DNA of 64,000 nucleotides. Source: Bacteroidia bacterium. Its GTDB lineage: Bacteria > Bacteroidota > Bacteroidia > Flavobacteriales > Schleiferiaceae. The DNA is taken from NCBI GenBank assembly GCA_030424545.1, contig JAUHWL010000004.1, forward strand, positions 186,001-250,000. The letters run 5' to 3'. A program made the position numbers and the translations under genes. Below the pieces are notes generated by a model. That model was not told where the DNA came from. It made no database searches and worked only from the letters and a program-made list of their open reading frames with translations. Of the stretch, positions 18,386 to 27,091 are shown one piece after another. Position 1 is the first letter of the stretch. Every line of letters starts with the position of its first letter.

Positions 18386-20367
18386 AAAAAACAATTTTCA
18401 TTCTAGTTGTAATCCTCTCCCTTCCTATCGGGGAGGGCTGGGGAGGGGCTGCACAAAACCTCGACTCTCTCTGGGGTGTCTGGAATGACCAAGCACAACC
18501 AGACACCACCCGCCTAAAGGCGATACACGAAATTGCCTGGAATGGCTACCTCTTCAGCCAGCCAGATTCTGCCTTTTACTTTGCGCAAATGCAATATGAC
18601 TTTGCCAAAAGCAAAGGACTGAAAAAACAAATGTCAGGTGCTTTAAATACTCAAGGAGCTTCATTTTACATAAGAGCCGACTATCCAAAAGCGCTGGACT
18701 ATTTCCAAACGTGTTTAAAGATCTATGAGGAAATCGGCAATAAAAAAGGGATCGCTAATGCCATGAATAATATTGGTGCTATTTATAAGGATCAGGGCGA
18801 CTATCACAAAGCGCTGGAATATTACCAAAGAAGCTTAAAGATCATGGAGGAAATAGGCGATAAAACAGGAATCGCTAATGCCTTGAATAATATTGGTGTT
18901 ATTTATGAGGATCAGGTTGAGTATCCCAAAGCACTGGACTATTACCAAATGAGCTTAAAGATCCGTGAGGAAATAGGCGATAAAAATGGAATCGCTACTT
19001 CCCTGAATAATGTTGGTATTATTTATAAGGAACAGGGCGACTATCCCAAAGCCCTGGACTATTACCAAAGAAGCTTAAAGATCAGGGAGGAAATGGGTAA
19101 TAAAAATGGAATCGCTGGTTCCCTGAATAATATTGGGAATATTTATTTAAATCAAGGCGACTATCTCAAAGCCTTGGACTATTGCCAAAGGAGCTTAAAG
19201 ATGGCAGAGGAAATAGGCGATAAAAAAGGAATGGCTACTACCCTGAATAACATTGGAAAACTTTATCAGAAACAGGAGGATCATCAAAAAGCGATCAACC
19301 AATGCAGCAAGGGCTTGCTACTGGCACAAGAGATTGAGGCAATATCATTACAAAGGGAGGCATGCAAATGCTTGTATGATGCATACAAGTCCACTGGAAA
19401 TGGGAATAAAGCCCTAGAGTACCACGAGCAAATGTTGGTACTTGATGATAGCCTGCATGCAGAAGAAACCACCAAGAAACTTCAGCAAATGGAGTTTGCT
19501 AAAGCCATGCTGCAAGACAGCATAGCGAAAGCCGAAGAAACCCGCCTAGTGCAAGATGCACATGAAGAAGAAATGCGGGCCGAAGAAAAAACCAGAAATA
19601 TAAGTTTTGGGGTTGGTGCATTGGTGTTGATTCTTGCAGGAGGCTTATACAGCCGCTTGCGGTACATCCGTAAATCAAAAGCCACCTTGCAAGTTGAGAA
19701 AGACCGTTCTGATAATTTACTCCTCAATATTCTCCCCGAAGAAATTGCCCAAGAACTCAAAGACAAGGGCAAAGCCGATGCACGAGATTTTGAAATGGTC
19801 TCCATTCTCTTTACCGACTTTAAAGGCTTTACCGAGCAAAGCGCCAAGCTCAGTGCTGCTGAGCTTGTACATGAAATAAACCACTGCTTTGAAGCTTTTG
19901 ACAGCATCATAGAAAAGTATAACATTGAAAAAATCAAAACCATTGGCGATGCCTACATGGCCGCGGGTGGTTTGCCCGTACCAACAGACGATTCTGTAAA
20001 AAACACTGTTTTGGCTGCGCTTGAGATGCAGGCATTTATTGTAAAACGGAAAAATGAATTCGATGCACAAATCTCCTCCCCTTTGGGGAGGCTGGGAGGG
20101 GCTCGTTTTGAAATGCGTGTGGGTATTCACACCGGCCCAGTGGTGGCCGGCATCGTAGGCGTCAAAAAATTCCAATACGACATTTGGGGTGATACCGTAA
20201 ATACCGCAGCGCGTATGGAGAGTTGTGGAGAATTAGGAAGTGTGAATATCAGTCAAGCGACTTTTGAACTTTTAAAGGATTACCCTGATTTTACTTTTAA
20301 ATCAAGAGGAAAAATAGAGGCGAAGGGTAAGGGAGTATTGGAAATGTATTTTGTTTCTCGTGTATAA
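18382..20367 (+). CDS. TPR-sensor adenylate cyclase, array member 2
   Basis: 661 residues, same plan as member 1 and its closest relative (both open the mature part with NLDSLW). The TPR block is unusual: five 120-bp units at 18661-19260 are close to identical at DNA level. Two in-frame insertions of a GC-rich palindromic element change the protein: one makes the end of the signal peptide read LPIGEGWGGA, the other adds about eight residues (SSPLGRLGG) before FEMRVG in the cyclase domain. All metal, adenine-selecting and Asn/Arg residues remain, so it is probably active. The insertion before FEMRVG falls where the other four members differ most in sequence, so probably in a loop. Translationally coupled to member 1. 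Confidence 0.9.
   Translation: MKKTIFILVVILSLPIGEGWGGAAQNLDSLWGVWNDQAQPDTTRLKAIHEIAWNGYLFSQPDSAFYFAQMQYDFAKSKGLKKQMSGALNTQGASFYIRADYPKALDYFQTCLKIYEEIGNKKGIANAMNNIGAIYKDQGDYHKALEYYQRSLKIMEEIGDKTGIANALNNIGVIYEDQVEYPKALDYYQMSLKIREEIGDKNGIATSLNNVGIIYKEQGDYPKALDYYQRSLKIREEMGNKNGIAGSLNNIGNIYLNQGDYLKALDYCQRSLKMAEEIGDKKGMATTLNNIGKLYQKQEDHQKAINQCSKGLLLAQEIEAISLQREACKCLYDAYKSTGNGNKALEYHEQMLVLDDSLHAEETTKKLQQMEFAKAMLQDSIAKAEETRLVQDAHEEEMRAEEKTRNISFGVGALVLILAGGLYSRLRYIRKSKATLQVEKDRSDNLLLNILPEEIAQELKDKGKADARDFEMVSILFTDFKGFTEQSAKLSAAELVHEINHCFEAFDSIIEKYNIEKIKTIGDAYMAAGGLPVPTDDSVKNTVLAALEMQAFIVKRKNEFDAQISSPLGRLGGARFEMRVGIHTGPVVAGIVGVKKFQYDIWGDTVNTAARMESCGELGSVNISQATFELLKDYPDFTFKSRGKIEAKGKGVLEMYFVSRV
18413..18450. 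repeat. GC-rich palindromic element, copy 1 (in-frame, in signal peptide)
   Basis: A CCTCTCCC arm, a short spacer, then GGGGAGGGCTGGGGAGGGGCT. It matches copy 2 at 20072-20103 in its right half and shares the CTCCC / GGGAG inverted core. It is far richer in G and C than its surroundings. It supplies codons for residues about 11-23 of array member 2. Strings of this kind are familiar to me as interspersed intergenic repeats in Bacteroidota; copy number in this genome cannot be seen. Confidence 0.7.
18661..19300 (+). repeat. 120-bp tandem repeat encoding 40-residue TPR units
   Basis: Five complete 120-bp units start at 18661, 18781, 18901, 19021 and 19141, and a decayed sixth runs to about 19300. 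Units share most positions, including silent sites (for example TATTACCAAA and AGCTTAAAGAT), which indicates recent amplification or gene conversion. Each unit encodes one TPR of the 40-residue type (GDYPKALDYYQRSLKIREE, then a NGIA..LNNIG helix). The first unit is the most divergent of the five. Confidence 0.92.
20072..20103. repeat. GC-rich palindromic element, copy 2 (in-frame, in cyclase domain)
   Basis: CTCCTCCCC-TTT-GGGGAGG followed by CTGGGAGGGGCT. It forms a strong hairpin and is related to copy 1 at 18413-18450. The four paralogous cyclases lack these bases at the same place, which shows that it is an insertion that kept the frame. Confidence 0.75.
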
Positions 20368-20394
20368 TAATGAACATTCGTTAGATTGCACCCA

Positions 20395-22332
20395 ATGTTG
20401 AGCCAATTCCAAGTAAACCTATTTCTATTATTGTCCTTTTGCTTTTTAACCGTTGCAAAAGCAGAAAACAATCGTATGGAAGCATTTCTGGAAAGAAGCT
20501 ATCAATCTCATTCTGATAATAATTTCCAAATAGCCATTGATTATGCCGACAGTGCACAACAAGAATGTTTGGCGAATAGGGATACATCATGCGCAACTCG
20601 AGCAGAATTTTACACGGAAATATCTCGGCAAATTGCAGAAGGGAATAATTACGATATCAATAAAATTGAAACTTTTAAAAGTGAATTCTCAAGAAATGGT
20701 TTTTGGTTAGAAGCTGCTAGAGCAAACATTCATCTCTCCGTTATTTACAACTTTTATGGCGATGTAAAACAAGAATTAAAAAATTACATGGAGGCGCTTT
20801 CTATTTATGAAAACCATGATTACAAAACAGGAATTGCGGGCACCTACAGTGATATAAGTCTAATGTATTATGATCAGCATGACTATGACCTTGCATTCCA
20901 ATACATCCGTAAAGCCATAGCTATAGACGAAGTTTTTGGTACCCCAAAAAAAATGCATCGAGATCTCAACAATTTAGCAATCATTTTTGAACATACGGGC
21001 CCACTTGATTCGGCTATCTACTATCAACAATTAGCGCTTGAATATGCCATAACCTCAAAAGATGCTTTTAGCATTGGACTTTCCCTAAGTAACCTGGGTA
21101 ATGATTATGCCATGTTAGGAGATTACGCTATGGCAGAGCTGATGCTTAATAAGGCTTTGAAAATAAGAGATTCGCTTGGCAATCATCGGGGGCTTTCTTA
21201 TACCCACAATCGTCTTGCCAATTTGTACATTCAACAAAATAAGCTGCAAAAGGCGAGTTATCATGCGCAACAATCATTGCAAAACGCATTGATAACAGGT
21301 GAACTAAAGGTAAAGCGGATGGCTTACAACAGATTAGAAGAAATTGCCGCCAAACAAGGGAACACTGCTGATGAGTTATTCTTTTTTAGAAAAGCCGTTG
21401 AACTAAACGACAGCCTAAGAAACTCGGATAACACCAAAGAAATAACGAAGATGGTGTTGAGCTATGAACACAATAAAAACATGTTTGTAGATAGCGTAAA
21501 AGCATACCAACATGAAGCCGATACAAAAGCCATTTATGAACGAAAAATACTTGAGCAACACAACCAGAGAAACATCTCTTTAGCTTCGGGATTGTTTTTT
21601 TTAATATTCGCGCTAGGGGCTTATTTTAGAGCTAGATACATAAAAAAATCTAAAGTCGTTCTTCAAAAAGCAAAAGATAGGTCGGATGAACTTTTACTGA
21701 ACATACTGCCAAGCGATGTTGCGGATGAGTTGAAAATAAACGGAAAAAGTGAAGCCCGGAATTTTGAAAATGTAACCGTACTTTTTACAGATTTTAAAGG
21801 GTTTACACAAACAGCAGCTTCTTTAACCGCAAAAGATTTGGTGGATGAATTAAACGAATGTTTTAAAATGTTTGATGAAATAGCCAGCAAACATGGAGTA
21901 GAAAAAATTAAAACAATTGGAGATGCTTATATGGCTGCTGGGGGTCTTCATAAACAAGGAGTAAACTCGGCTAAAGATGTGGTAAAGTGTGCACTAGAAA
22001 TGCAGCACTTTATGCTGGAAAGAAGAGCAGTGCGTAAATCTCAAAACCTTGCAAGTTTTGAAATGCGTGTAGGCATTCACACTGGCCCTGTTGTAGCAGG
22101 CATCGTAGGAGTAAAAAAATTCCAATATGACATTTGGGGCGATACTGTTAATACTGCTAGCCGCATGGAAAGCAATGGCAAAGTGGGGAAAGTTAACATC
22201 AGCTATACCACTTATTTGTTATTAAAATCAGACCCAGGCCTTATATTTGAAAGTCGTGGTAAAATAGAAGTAAAAGGAAAAGGAGAAATGGAGATGTTCT
22301 TTGTAAACGTAAACAAGCCCCGACATTATTAA
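20395..22332 (+). CDS. TPR-sensor adenylate cyclase, array member 3
   Basis: 645 residues from the ATG at 20395, which begins a signal peptide (MLSQFQVNLFLLLSFCFLTVAKA); a TTG nine bases earlier is less likely. The TPR block (about 85-320) is divergent from members 1 and 2, with the 40-residue period retained. Coiled coil, one membrane helix (LASGLFFLIFALGAYF, about 390-410) and cyclase domain follow. The cyclase keeps FTDFKGFT, KIKTIGDAYM, QYDIWGDTVNTASRM. It is the most divergent cyclase domain of the five (LPSDVADELKINGKSE; GGLHKQG in place of GGLPVPT). It starts 27 bases after member 2 and ends overlapping member 4. Confidence 0.9.
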   Translation: MLSQFQVNLFLLLSFCFLTVAKAENNRMEAFLERSYQSHSDNNFQIAIDYADSAQQECLANRDTSCATRAEFYTEISRQIAEGNNYDINKIETFKSEFSRNGFWLEAARANIHLSVIYNFYGDVKQELKNYMEALSIYENHDYKTGIAGTYSDISLMYYDQHDYDLAFQYIRKAIAIDEVFGTPKKMHRDLNNLAIIFEHTGPLDSAIYYQQLALEYAITSKDAFSIGLSLSNLGNDYAMLGDYAMAELMLNKALKIRDSLGNHRGLSYTHNRLANLYIQQNKLQKASYHAQQSLQNALITGELKVKRMAYNRLEEIAAKQGNTADELFFFRKAVELNDSLRNSDNTKEITKMVLSYEHNKNMFVDSVKAYQHEADTKAIYERKILEQHNQRNISLASGLFFLIFALGAYFRARYIKKSKVVLQKAKDRSDELLLNILPSDVADELKINGKSEARNFENVTVLFTDFKGFTQTAASLTAKDLVDELNECFKMFDEIASKHGVEKIKTIGDAYMAAGGLHKQGVNSAKDVVKCALEMQHFMLERRAVRKSQNLASFEMRVGIHTGPVVAGIVGVKKFQYDIWGDTVNTASRMESNGKVGKVNISYTTYLLLKSDPGLIFESRGKIEVKGKGEMEMFFVNVNKPRHY

Positions 22333-24155
22333 TGAAAAGATATCTTTTTTTAGTGTTTTGCGCTTTATTCTTTTTTTCAACCTATGGGCAAACTGAGAAA
22401 GAATATGACGTTGATTTGCTATTGCATAAACTCCAGAATTCTAAAGACACTCTAACAAATGTTAGTTGGTTTAATGAGCAAATTAGGCTGGTCTATAAAT
22501 CGGGTATCCCAAAGAATAAAGATGTTTTTCTATCATTCATTAAACACACATTAGAAGTTGCTGAAAATATTAAGGATAAGGAAGGTATAGCATGGACAAA
22601 TTATTATTTGGCCAGATATCACATTGCTGCCATCAGTGGTTATTCCAATGCTTTACCCATGCTGCTTAAAGCAAAATCTAATTTTGAAGAACTTGAGAAT
22701 AACCTTGGCGTTTCCCAATGTTTGATGCAAATGGGACTTATTAGCTATGTTACTCAATATTATGAAGATGCCATTAAGAATTTTAAACTGTCTTTAGATT
22801 ATCATACAAATCCAACTTCCACGTACTTAATGGCCATTTCTTATTCAGAACTGAATCAGTTTAAAGAGGCTAAAACACATTTTTATGCGGCTATAAGAGA
22901 GTTTAAATCATTAAACAGGTTGTACCGTATGGATGAATGTTATATGTATTTGGGCAAATTATATGTACGTGAAGAAGCCTTAGATTCTGCATACTATTAC
23001 TTAAACAAGGCATTAGATAACTTAAAAAAGCTTGATGACAAAGCTTATTTAACCAGACCATATGCGCTCATTTCTGAATATTATTTAAAAATGGGTCAAT
23101 TAGATGTCGCAGAGTTTTATGCACTTTCTAGTATAGAGTATTCTAAAGATGCAAACGATCAAATTAGTCCATTAATAGCCAGTGAGATTTTGAGTAAAGT
23201 TTATGAAGAAAAAAACGACTTCAAAAAATCTCATTTTTATCTTAAGATGCATTATAAACTCAGAAATGAGGAATTTCAAGGAGGAGTGAAACAAAAAATC
23301 ACGGAAATGCAAACCATTTTTGAGTTTAAAAAGAAAATGGATGAAGAAAACCGCAGACACGAAATAGAAATATTAGAAAAAAACAGAGTGAAGAATATTC
23401 TGTTAACGTCTGGTTTATTTGTCATTTTACTAGCAGGTGGTCTTTTTAGCCGACTTCAATTTGTAAGAAAGTCTAAAAAAGAATTGCAGAATGAAAAAAA
23501 TGTATCGGAAAAACTGCTCTTAAATATTTTGCCTGGAGAAATTGCACAAGAGTTAAAAGAAAAAGGCAAAACAGAGGCGCGTGATTTTGATATGGTTTCT
23601 ATTTTATTTACTGACTTTAAGGAGTTTACTGAAATAGCAGAAAAATTAACGGCATCTGAATTAGTCAGTGAAATCAATCATTGTTTTGAGGCTTTTGATG
23701 GGATTATAGAAAAGTATAACATTGAAAAAATTAAAACCATTGGCGATGCATATATGGCTGCTGGTGGCTTACCGGTTCCAACCAATGATTCCGTAAAAAA
23801 TACGGTTTTAGCAGCCTTAGAAATGCAAGATTTCATCAATAAACGCAAGGCCGAGATGGATGCATTGGGGAAAACTGCATTTGAAATGCGCATTGGTATT
23901 CATACCGGTCCGGTGGTGGCCGGCATAGTAGGTGTTAAAAAGTTTCAATATGATATTTGGGGTGATACGGTTAACACCGCCAGTCGCATGGAAAGTAGCG
24001 GGGAGGTTGGTAAAGTAAACATCAGTCAAGCTACCTTTGAGTTACTAAAGGATGACCCAGATTTTACTTTTGAAAGTCGTGGCAAGATTGAAGCCAAGGG
24101 AAAAGGAACACTGGAAATGTATTTTATTACAAGAAAAAGAAAGGAAAAGTCTTAA
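22332..24155 (+). CDS. TPR-sensor adenylate cyclase, array member 4
   Basis: 607 residues, the shortest member. The ATG shares its A with the TAA of member 3. Signal peptide MKRYLFLVFCALFFFSTYG-Q. The sensor part (about 40-330) has fewer and more degenerate TPR units than the others; the helices around YYEDAIKNFKLSLDYH and ALDSAYYYLNKALDNL are clear. Coiled coil with KKKMDEENRRHEIEILEK, membrane helix at about 358-378, then the same LLLNILPGEIAQELKEKGK linker and a cyclase domain with all catalytic residues (FTDFKEFT, KIKTIGDAYM, QYDIWGD, NTASRM). Confidence 0.9.
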   Translation: MKRYLFLVFCALFFFSTYGQTEKEYDVDLLLHKLQNSKDTLTNVSWFNEQIRLVYKSGIPKNKDVFLSFIKHTLEVAENIKDKEGIAWTNYYLARYHIAAISGYSNALPMLLKAKSNFEELENNLGVSQCLMQMGLISYVTQYYEDAIKNFKLSLDYHTNPTSTYLMAISYSELNQFKEAKTHFYAAIREFKSLNRLYRMDECYMYLGKLYVREEALDSAYYYLNKALDNLKKLDDKAYLTRPYALISEYYLKMGQLDVAEFYALSSIEYSKDANDQISPLIASEILSKVYEEKNDFKKSHFYLKMHYKLRNEEFQGGVKQKITEMQTIFEFKKKMDEENRRHEIEILEKNRVKNILLTSGLFVILLAGGLFSRLQFVRKSKKELQNEKNVSEKLLLNILPGEIAQELKEKGKTEARDFDMVSILFTDFKEFTEIAEKLTASELVSEINHCFEAFDGIIEKYNIEKIKTIGDAYMAAGGLPVPTNDSVKNTVLAALEMQDFINKRKAEMDALGKTAFEMRIGIHTGPVVAGIVGVKKFQYDIWGDTVNTASRMESSGEVGKVNISQATFELLKDDPDFTFESRGKIEAKGKGTLEMYFITRKRKEKS

Positions 24156-24310
24156 TGACTGTGCAAATGCCTGATTCCTTGTTTTAAAAGTAAACTATTA
24201 AAAGGTTGAAATCTGGTTTGTTTCTGCGCATAAACTTTTAAGATAATAATGTTGCAAATACACTTTGTAATATTTTGAATTGTATTTTCAACGCAAAATG
24301 TAAAATTAAA

Positions 24311-26278
24311 ATGATGAGACTTGGTTGTTTAGCCATATTCCTAATTATATCAAATGTAATGTTTGGTCAAAACAACTTGAAAACGGTGGATAGCGTTTAT
24401 CAACACTGTGTACAAAACCCGCATGACACGGATGCTATAAATCAATTGAATAGCCAGATAAACCGTTTATACAACCGTTATCCAGACTCTGTACAGTTTT
24501 ATACCATTAAGCAAGTAGAATTAGCAAAAAATGCAAATTCAATAAGGTTAGAAGCTCGCGCGTATATTGCTTGGGGTATCTGTCAAGAAATACAAGGCAA
24601 TCTAGATTCGGCCATAGCACTATATCAAATTGCGAACAAAAAGTCCATGAAAACCAATAATCTTGGTTTAAAAGCCAGTGTTTATAACAATTTAGGCATT
24701 GTTTACTCCTATAAAGGCCTCTATGAATCTTCTTTAGAATACACGCTTAAAGCCATGCAAATACAAGAAGAACGAAATGATTCATCGGGTATGGCCATGA
24801 TTTATAATAATCTTGGATTAAGGTATAGCGAACTAGGGAATCAAGAAAATGCAATTAAATATTATAAAAAGGCCATAGTTCTCAATAGAGCTATCAACAG
24901 AATGTATCATTTAGGTACAAATTATTGTAATCTAGGAAGGTCGCTTTACATCAAAAGAGATTTAGACAGTTCTAAAAGCTGTTACGATAAAGCATTGCGA
25001 ATTTCTAAACAAGAGGGGGATTTATATAACCAATCACTTGTATATGATGGGCTTGCACATATTTTGTTAGAGCAAAAAAAGATCAATACAGCCCAATTAT
25101 ATTTAGATTCTTTGTTGGTAGTGGCAACAAGCATTAGTGATGATTATGGCATAAATAACGCAAAATTCACGCAAGGAGTAATTTTACAAGCAAAAGGAGA
25201 TTATAAAAATGCTTTAGTATACTTTTTAGCATTCGAAAAATGGGTGCTAAAGAATAGATACGGAAGCTCACAACCAGATGTTTACCGATCTATCTCCGAT
25301 ACGTATAAAGCACTAGGAAATTTTCCCAAAGCATTGGAGTACATGCAGTTTTTTGCTGATGCGAAAGACTCAATCTTATCAGATCAAAAAGATTTGGCAT
25401 TAGAGCAAATCAGCATTTACAAACAAGGAAAATTACAACGCGAAAAAGATGTATTAAACAAAGAAATTTCTATACAGGAAATAGCTATAGAACATGAGCA
25501 AAATTTAAAAAACATCTTTGTTTTAATAGGAGGGTTGCTATTACTCATTGCCATGGGTATTGGACACAGATATTTGGCTGTTAAAAAAACAAAAAAGGTA
25601 CTTGCCGAAAAAAATAAAATTATTGAATCTGAGAAAGAAAGAAGCGAGGCCTTGCTTTTAAATATTTTACCAGAAGAAATTGCCCAAGAACTTAAAGAAA
25701 AAGGCAAAGCAGACGCTAGAGATTTTGACATGGTATCTATCTTGTTTACCGATTTTAAAGATTTTACAAAAACATCGGCTACCTTAAATGCCACAGATTT
25801 GGTTAAAGAAATAAACACCTGTTTTGAAACTTTTGATGGAATAATAGAAAAATACAACATTGAAAAAATTAAAACCATTGGCGATTCTTATATGGCCGCT
25901 GGTGGTTTACCTGTACCAACCAAAGAATCTGTTAAGAATACTGTTTTGGCTGCCTTAGAAATGCAGCAATTTATTAAAGACCATAAATTGGTCTTAGAAG
26001 CGGAAAACAGACCTGCTTTTGAGATGCGTGTAGGAATTCACACAGGCCCTGTGGTGGCCGGAATTGTTGGGGTTAAAAAATTTCAATATGACATTTGGGG
26101 CGATACGGTAAATACAGCAAGCCGTATGGAAAGCAATGGTAAAGTAGGCAAAGTAAATATTAGCAAAGCCACTTATGAATTGCTTAAAAACGAAAGTGAA
26201 TTTGCTTTTGAAAGTCGTGGAAAGATTAAAGCAAAAGGTAAAGGCGAAATTGAAATGTGGTTTGTAATGTTGAAATAA
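24311..26278 (+). CDS. TPR-sensor adenylate cyclase, array member 5
   Basis: 655 residues from the ATG at 24311 (MMRLGCLAIFLIISNVMFG-Q). An upstream TTG at 24275 is open but would put twelve charged residues before the signal peptide. About six TPR units, coiled coil, one membrane helix (about 412-432, NIFVLIGGLLLLIAMGIG) and a complete cyclase domain (FTDFKDFT, KIKTIGDSYM with Ser for the usual Ala, QYDIWGDTVNTASRM). A gap of 155 bases separates it from member 4, so it probably has its own promoter. It is followed by a convergent LolD-like gene. Confidence 0.9.
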   Translation: MMRLGCLAIFLIISNVMFGQNNLKTVDSVYQHCVQNPHDTDAINQLNSQINRLYNRYPDSVQFYTIKQVELAKNANSIRLEARAYIAWGICQEIQGNLDSAIALYQIANKKSMKTNNLGLKASVYNNLGIVYSYKGLYESSLEYTLKAMQIQEERNDSSGMAMIYNNLGLRYSELGNQENAIKYYKKAIVLNRAINRMYHLGTNYCNLGRSLYIKRDLDSSKSCYDKALRISKQEGDLYNQSLVYDGLAHILLEQKKINTAQLYLDSLLVVATSISDDYGINNAKFTQGVILQAKGDYKNALVYFLAFEKWVLKNRYGSSQPDVYRSISDTYKALGNFPKALEYMQFFADAKDSILSDQKDLALEQISIYKQGKLQREKDVLNKEISIQEIAIEHEQNLKNIFVLIGGLLLLIAMGIGHRYLAVKKTKKVLAEKNKIIESEKERSEALLLNILPEEIAQELKEKGKADARDFDMVSILFTDFKDFTKTSATLNATDLVKEINTCFETFDGIIEKYNIEKIKTIGDSYMAAGGLPVPTKESVKNTVLAALEMQQFIKDHKLVLEAENRPAFEMRVGIHTGPVVAGIVGVKKFQYDIWGDTVNTASRMESNGKVGKVNISKATYELLKNESEFAFESRGKIKAKGKGEIEMWFVMLK

Positions 26279-26322
26279 GTAAAAAACCATAAAATGATTT
26301 TACGATTTACAATCAAAACAAC

Positions 26323-26973
26323 TTAGATAAAAACACCGTCTTTCATGGTTAATTTTCGGTCTGCCATATCAGCAAGTTGTTGATTATGCGTAACAATTAA
26401 AAACGTTTGATTAAACTCATTACGTAACTTAAAAAACAACTTGTGTATTTCATCTGAGTTTTCAGAATCTAAATTACCTGTTGGCTCATCGGCCATAACA
26501 ACGGCCGGATCATTAATAAGTGCACGAGCTATAGCAACGCGCTGTTGTTCTCCACCGCTCATTTTATTTGGCTTGTGTTCTAATCTGTGCGAAAGCCCCA
26601 TGTAATCTAACAGCTCTTTACCTTTTTTAAGCGTAGCATTACGATTTTTACCCCCAATAAATGCAGGCATACACACATTTTCTAGAGCGGTAAATTCGGG
26701 CAGCAGGTGGTGAAATTGAAAAACAAAACCAATATGTTTATTCCGAAAGGCTGACAATTCTTGATCTTTAAACTTACTAACCTCTTGGCTGTTAATCATT
26801 ACCGTTCCGCTATCAGCTCTATCTAAAGTTCCTAAAATTTGCAGTAAAGTAGATTTTCCAGCACCAGATGCGCCAACAAGCGAAACTATTTCTGTGGGTT
26901 TTACTTCTAAATCAATACCTACTAGCACTTCAATATCGCCAAAGCGCTTATGAATATTTGTTGCTTTAATCAT
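26323..26973 (-). CDS. LolD-like ABC transporter ATP-binding protein
   Basis: 216 residues from the ATG at 26973, where family similarity begins ([17 protein letters not shown]). Walker [11 protein letters not shown] loop [16 protein letters not shown], signature [15 protein letters not shown], Walker [13 protein letters not shown] and the switch His (VTHNQ). The [14 protein letters not shown] text and size match the LolD/MacB group, which powers lipoprotein release from, or efflux across, the inner membrane. No permease gene is adjacent, as is common for lolD in Bacteroidota. Cytoplasmic, membrane-associated. Confidence 0.88.
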   Translation of the reverse strand: MIKATNIHKRFGDIEVLVGIDLEVKPTEIVSLVGASGAGKSTLLQILGTLDRADSGTVMINSQEVSKFKDQELSAFRNKHIGFVFQFHHLLPEFTALENVCMPAFIGGKNRNATLKKGKELLDYMGLSHRLEHKPNKMSGGEQQRVAIARALINDPAVVMADEPTGNLDSENSDEIHKLFFKLRNEFNQTFLIVTHNQQLADMADRKLTMKDGVFI

Positions 26974-27041
26974 GTTTTTTTCTACCAAAATAGGGGCAAA
27001 TGTACCTGATTAAAAGCAACAAATTTAAAGATGAAAAAAGG

Positions 27042-27073
27042 TTTCGTTTAGTGGATGTCAACCCATATTTTTG
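27042..27073 (+). promoter_or_regulatory. probable sucC promoter
   Basis: TATTTTTG at 27066-27073 fits the Bacteroidota -7 box TAnnTTTG exactly, with a TTTC at 27042-27045 about 20 bases upstream in the -33 position. It is 18 bases before the sucC ATG, giving a very short leader. Confidence 0.5.
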
Positions 27074-27091
27074 CGCTCAAATTTTCAAAAC

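Noticed and set aside
18661-19300. Regular 120-bp repeats as a CRISPR array
   Set aside because: There are no spacers; units are contiguous and encode TPR helices in frame.
19482-19943. Long minus-strand frame opposite cyclase array member 2 (and similar ones at 17686-17967, 21663-21890, 25417-25878)
   Set aside because: They recur at the same place opposite each cyclase domain and are rich in Ser and Leu, a mirror of the conserved codons. They are shadows of the real genes.
16421-26278. Guanylate cyclase activity for the array
   Set aside because: The residues at the base-selecting positions are Lys and Asp, as in adenylate cyclases, not Glu and Cys/Ser as in guanylate cyclases. Dual activity remains possible but is not favoured.
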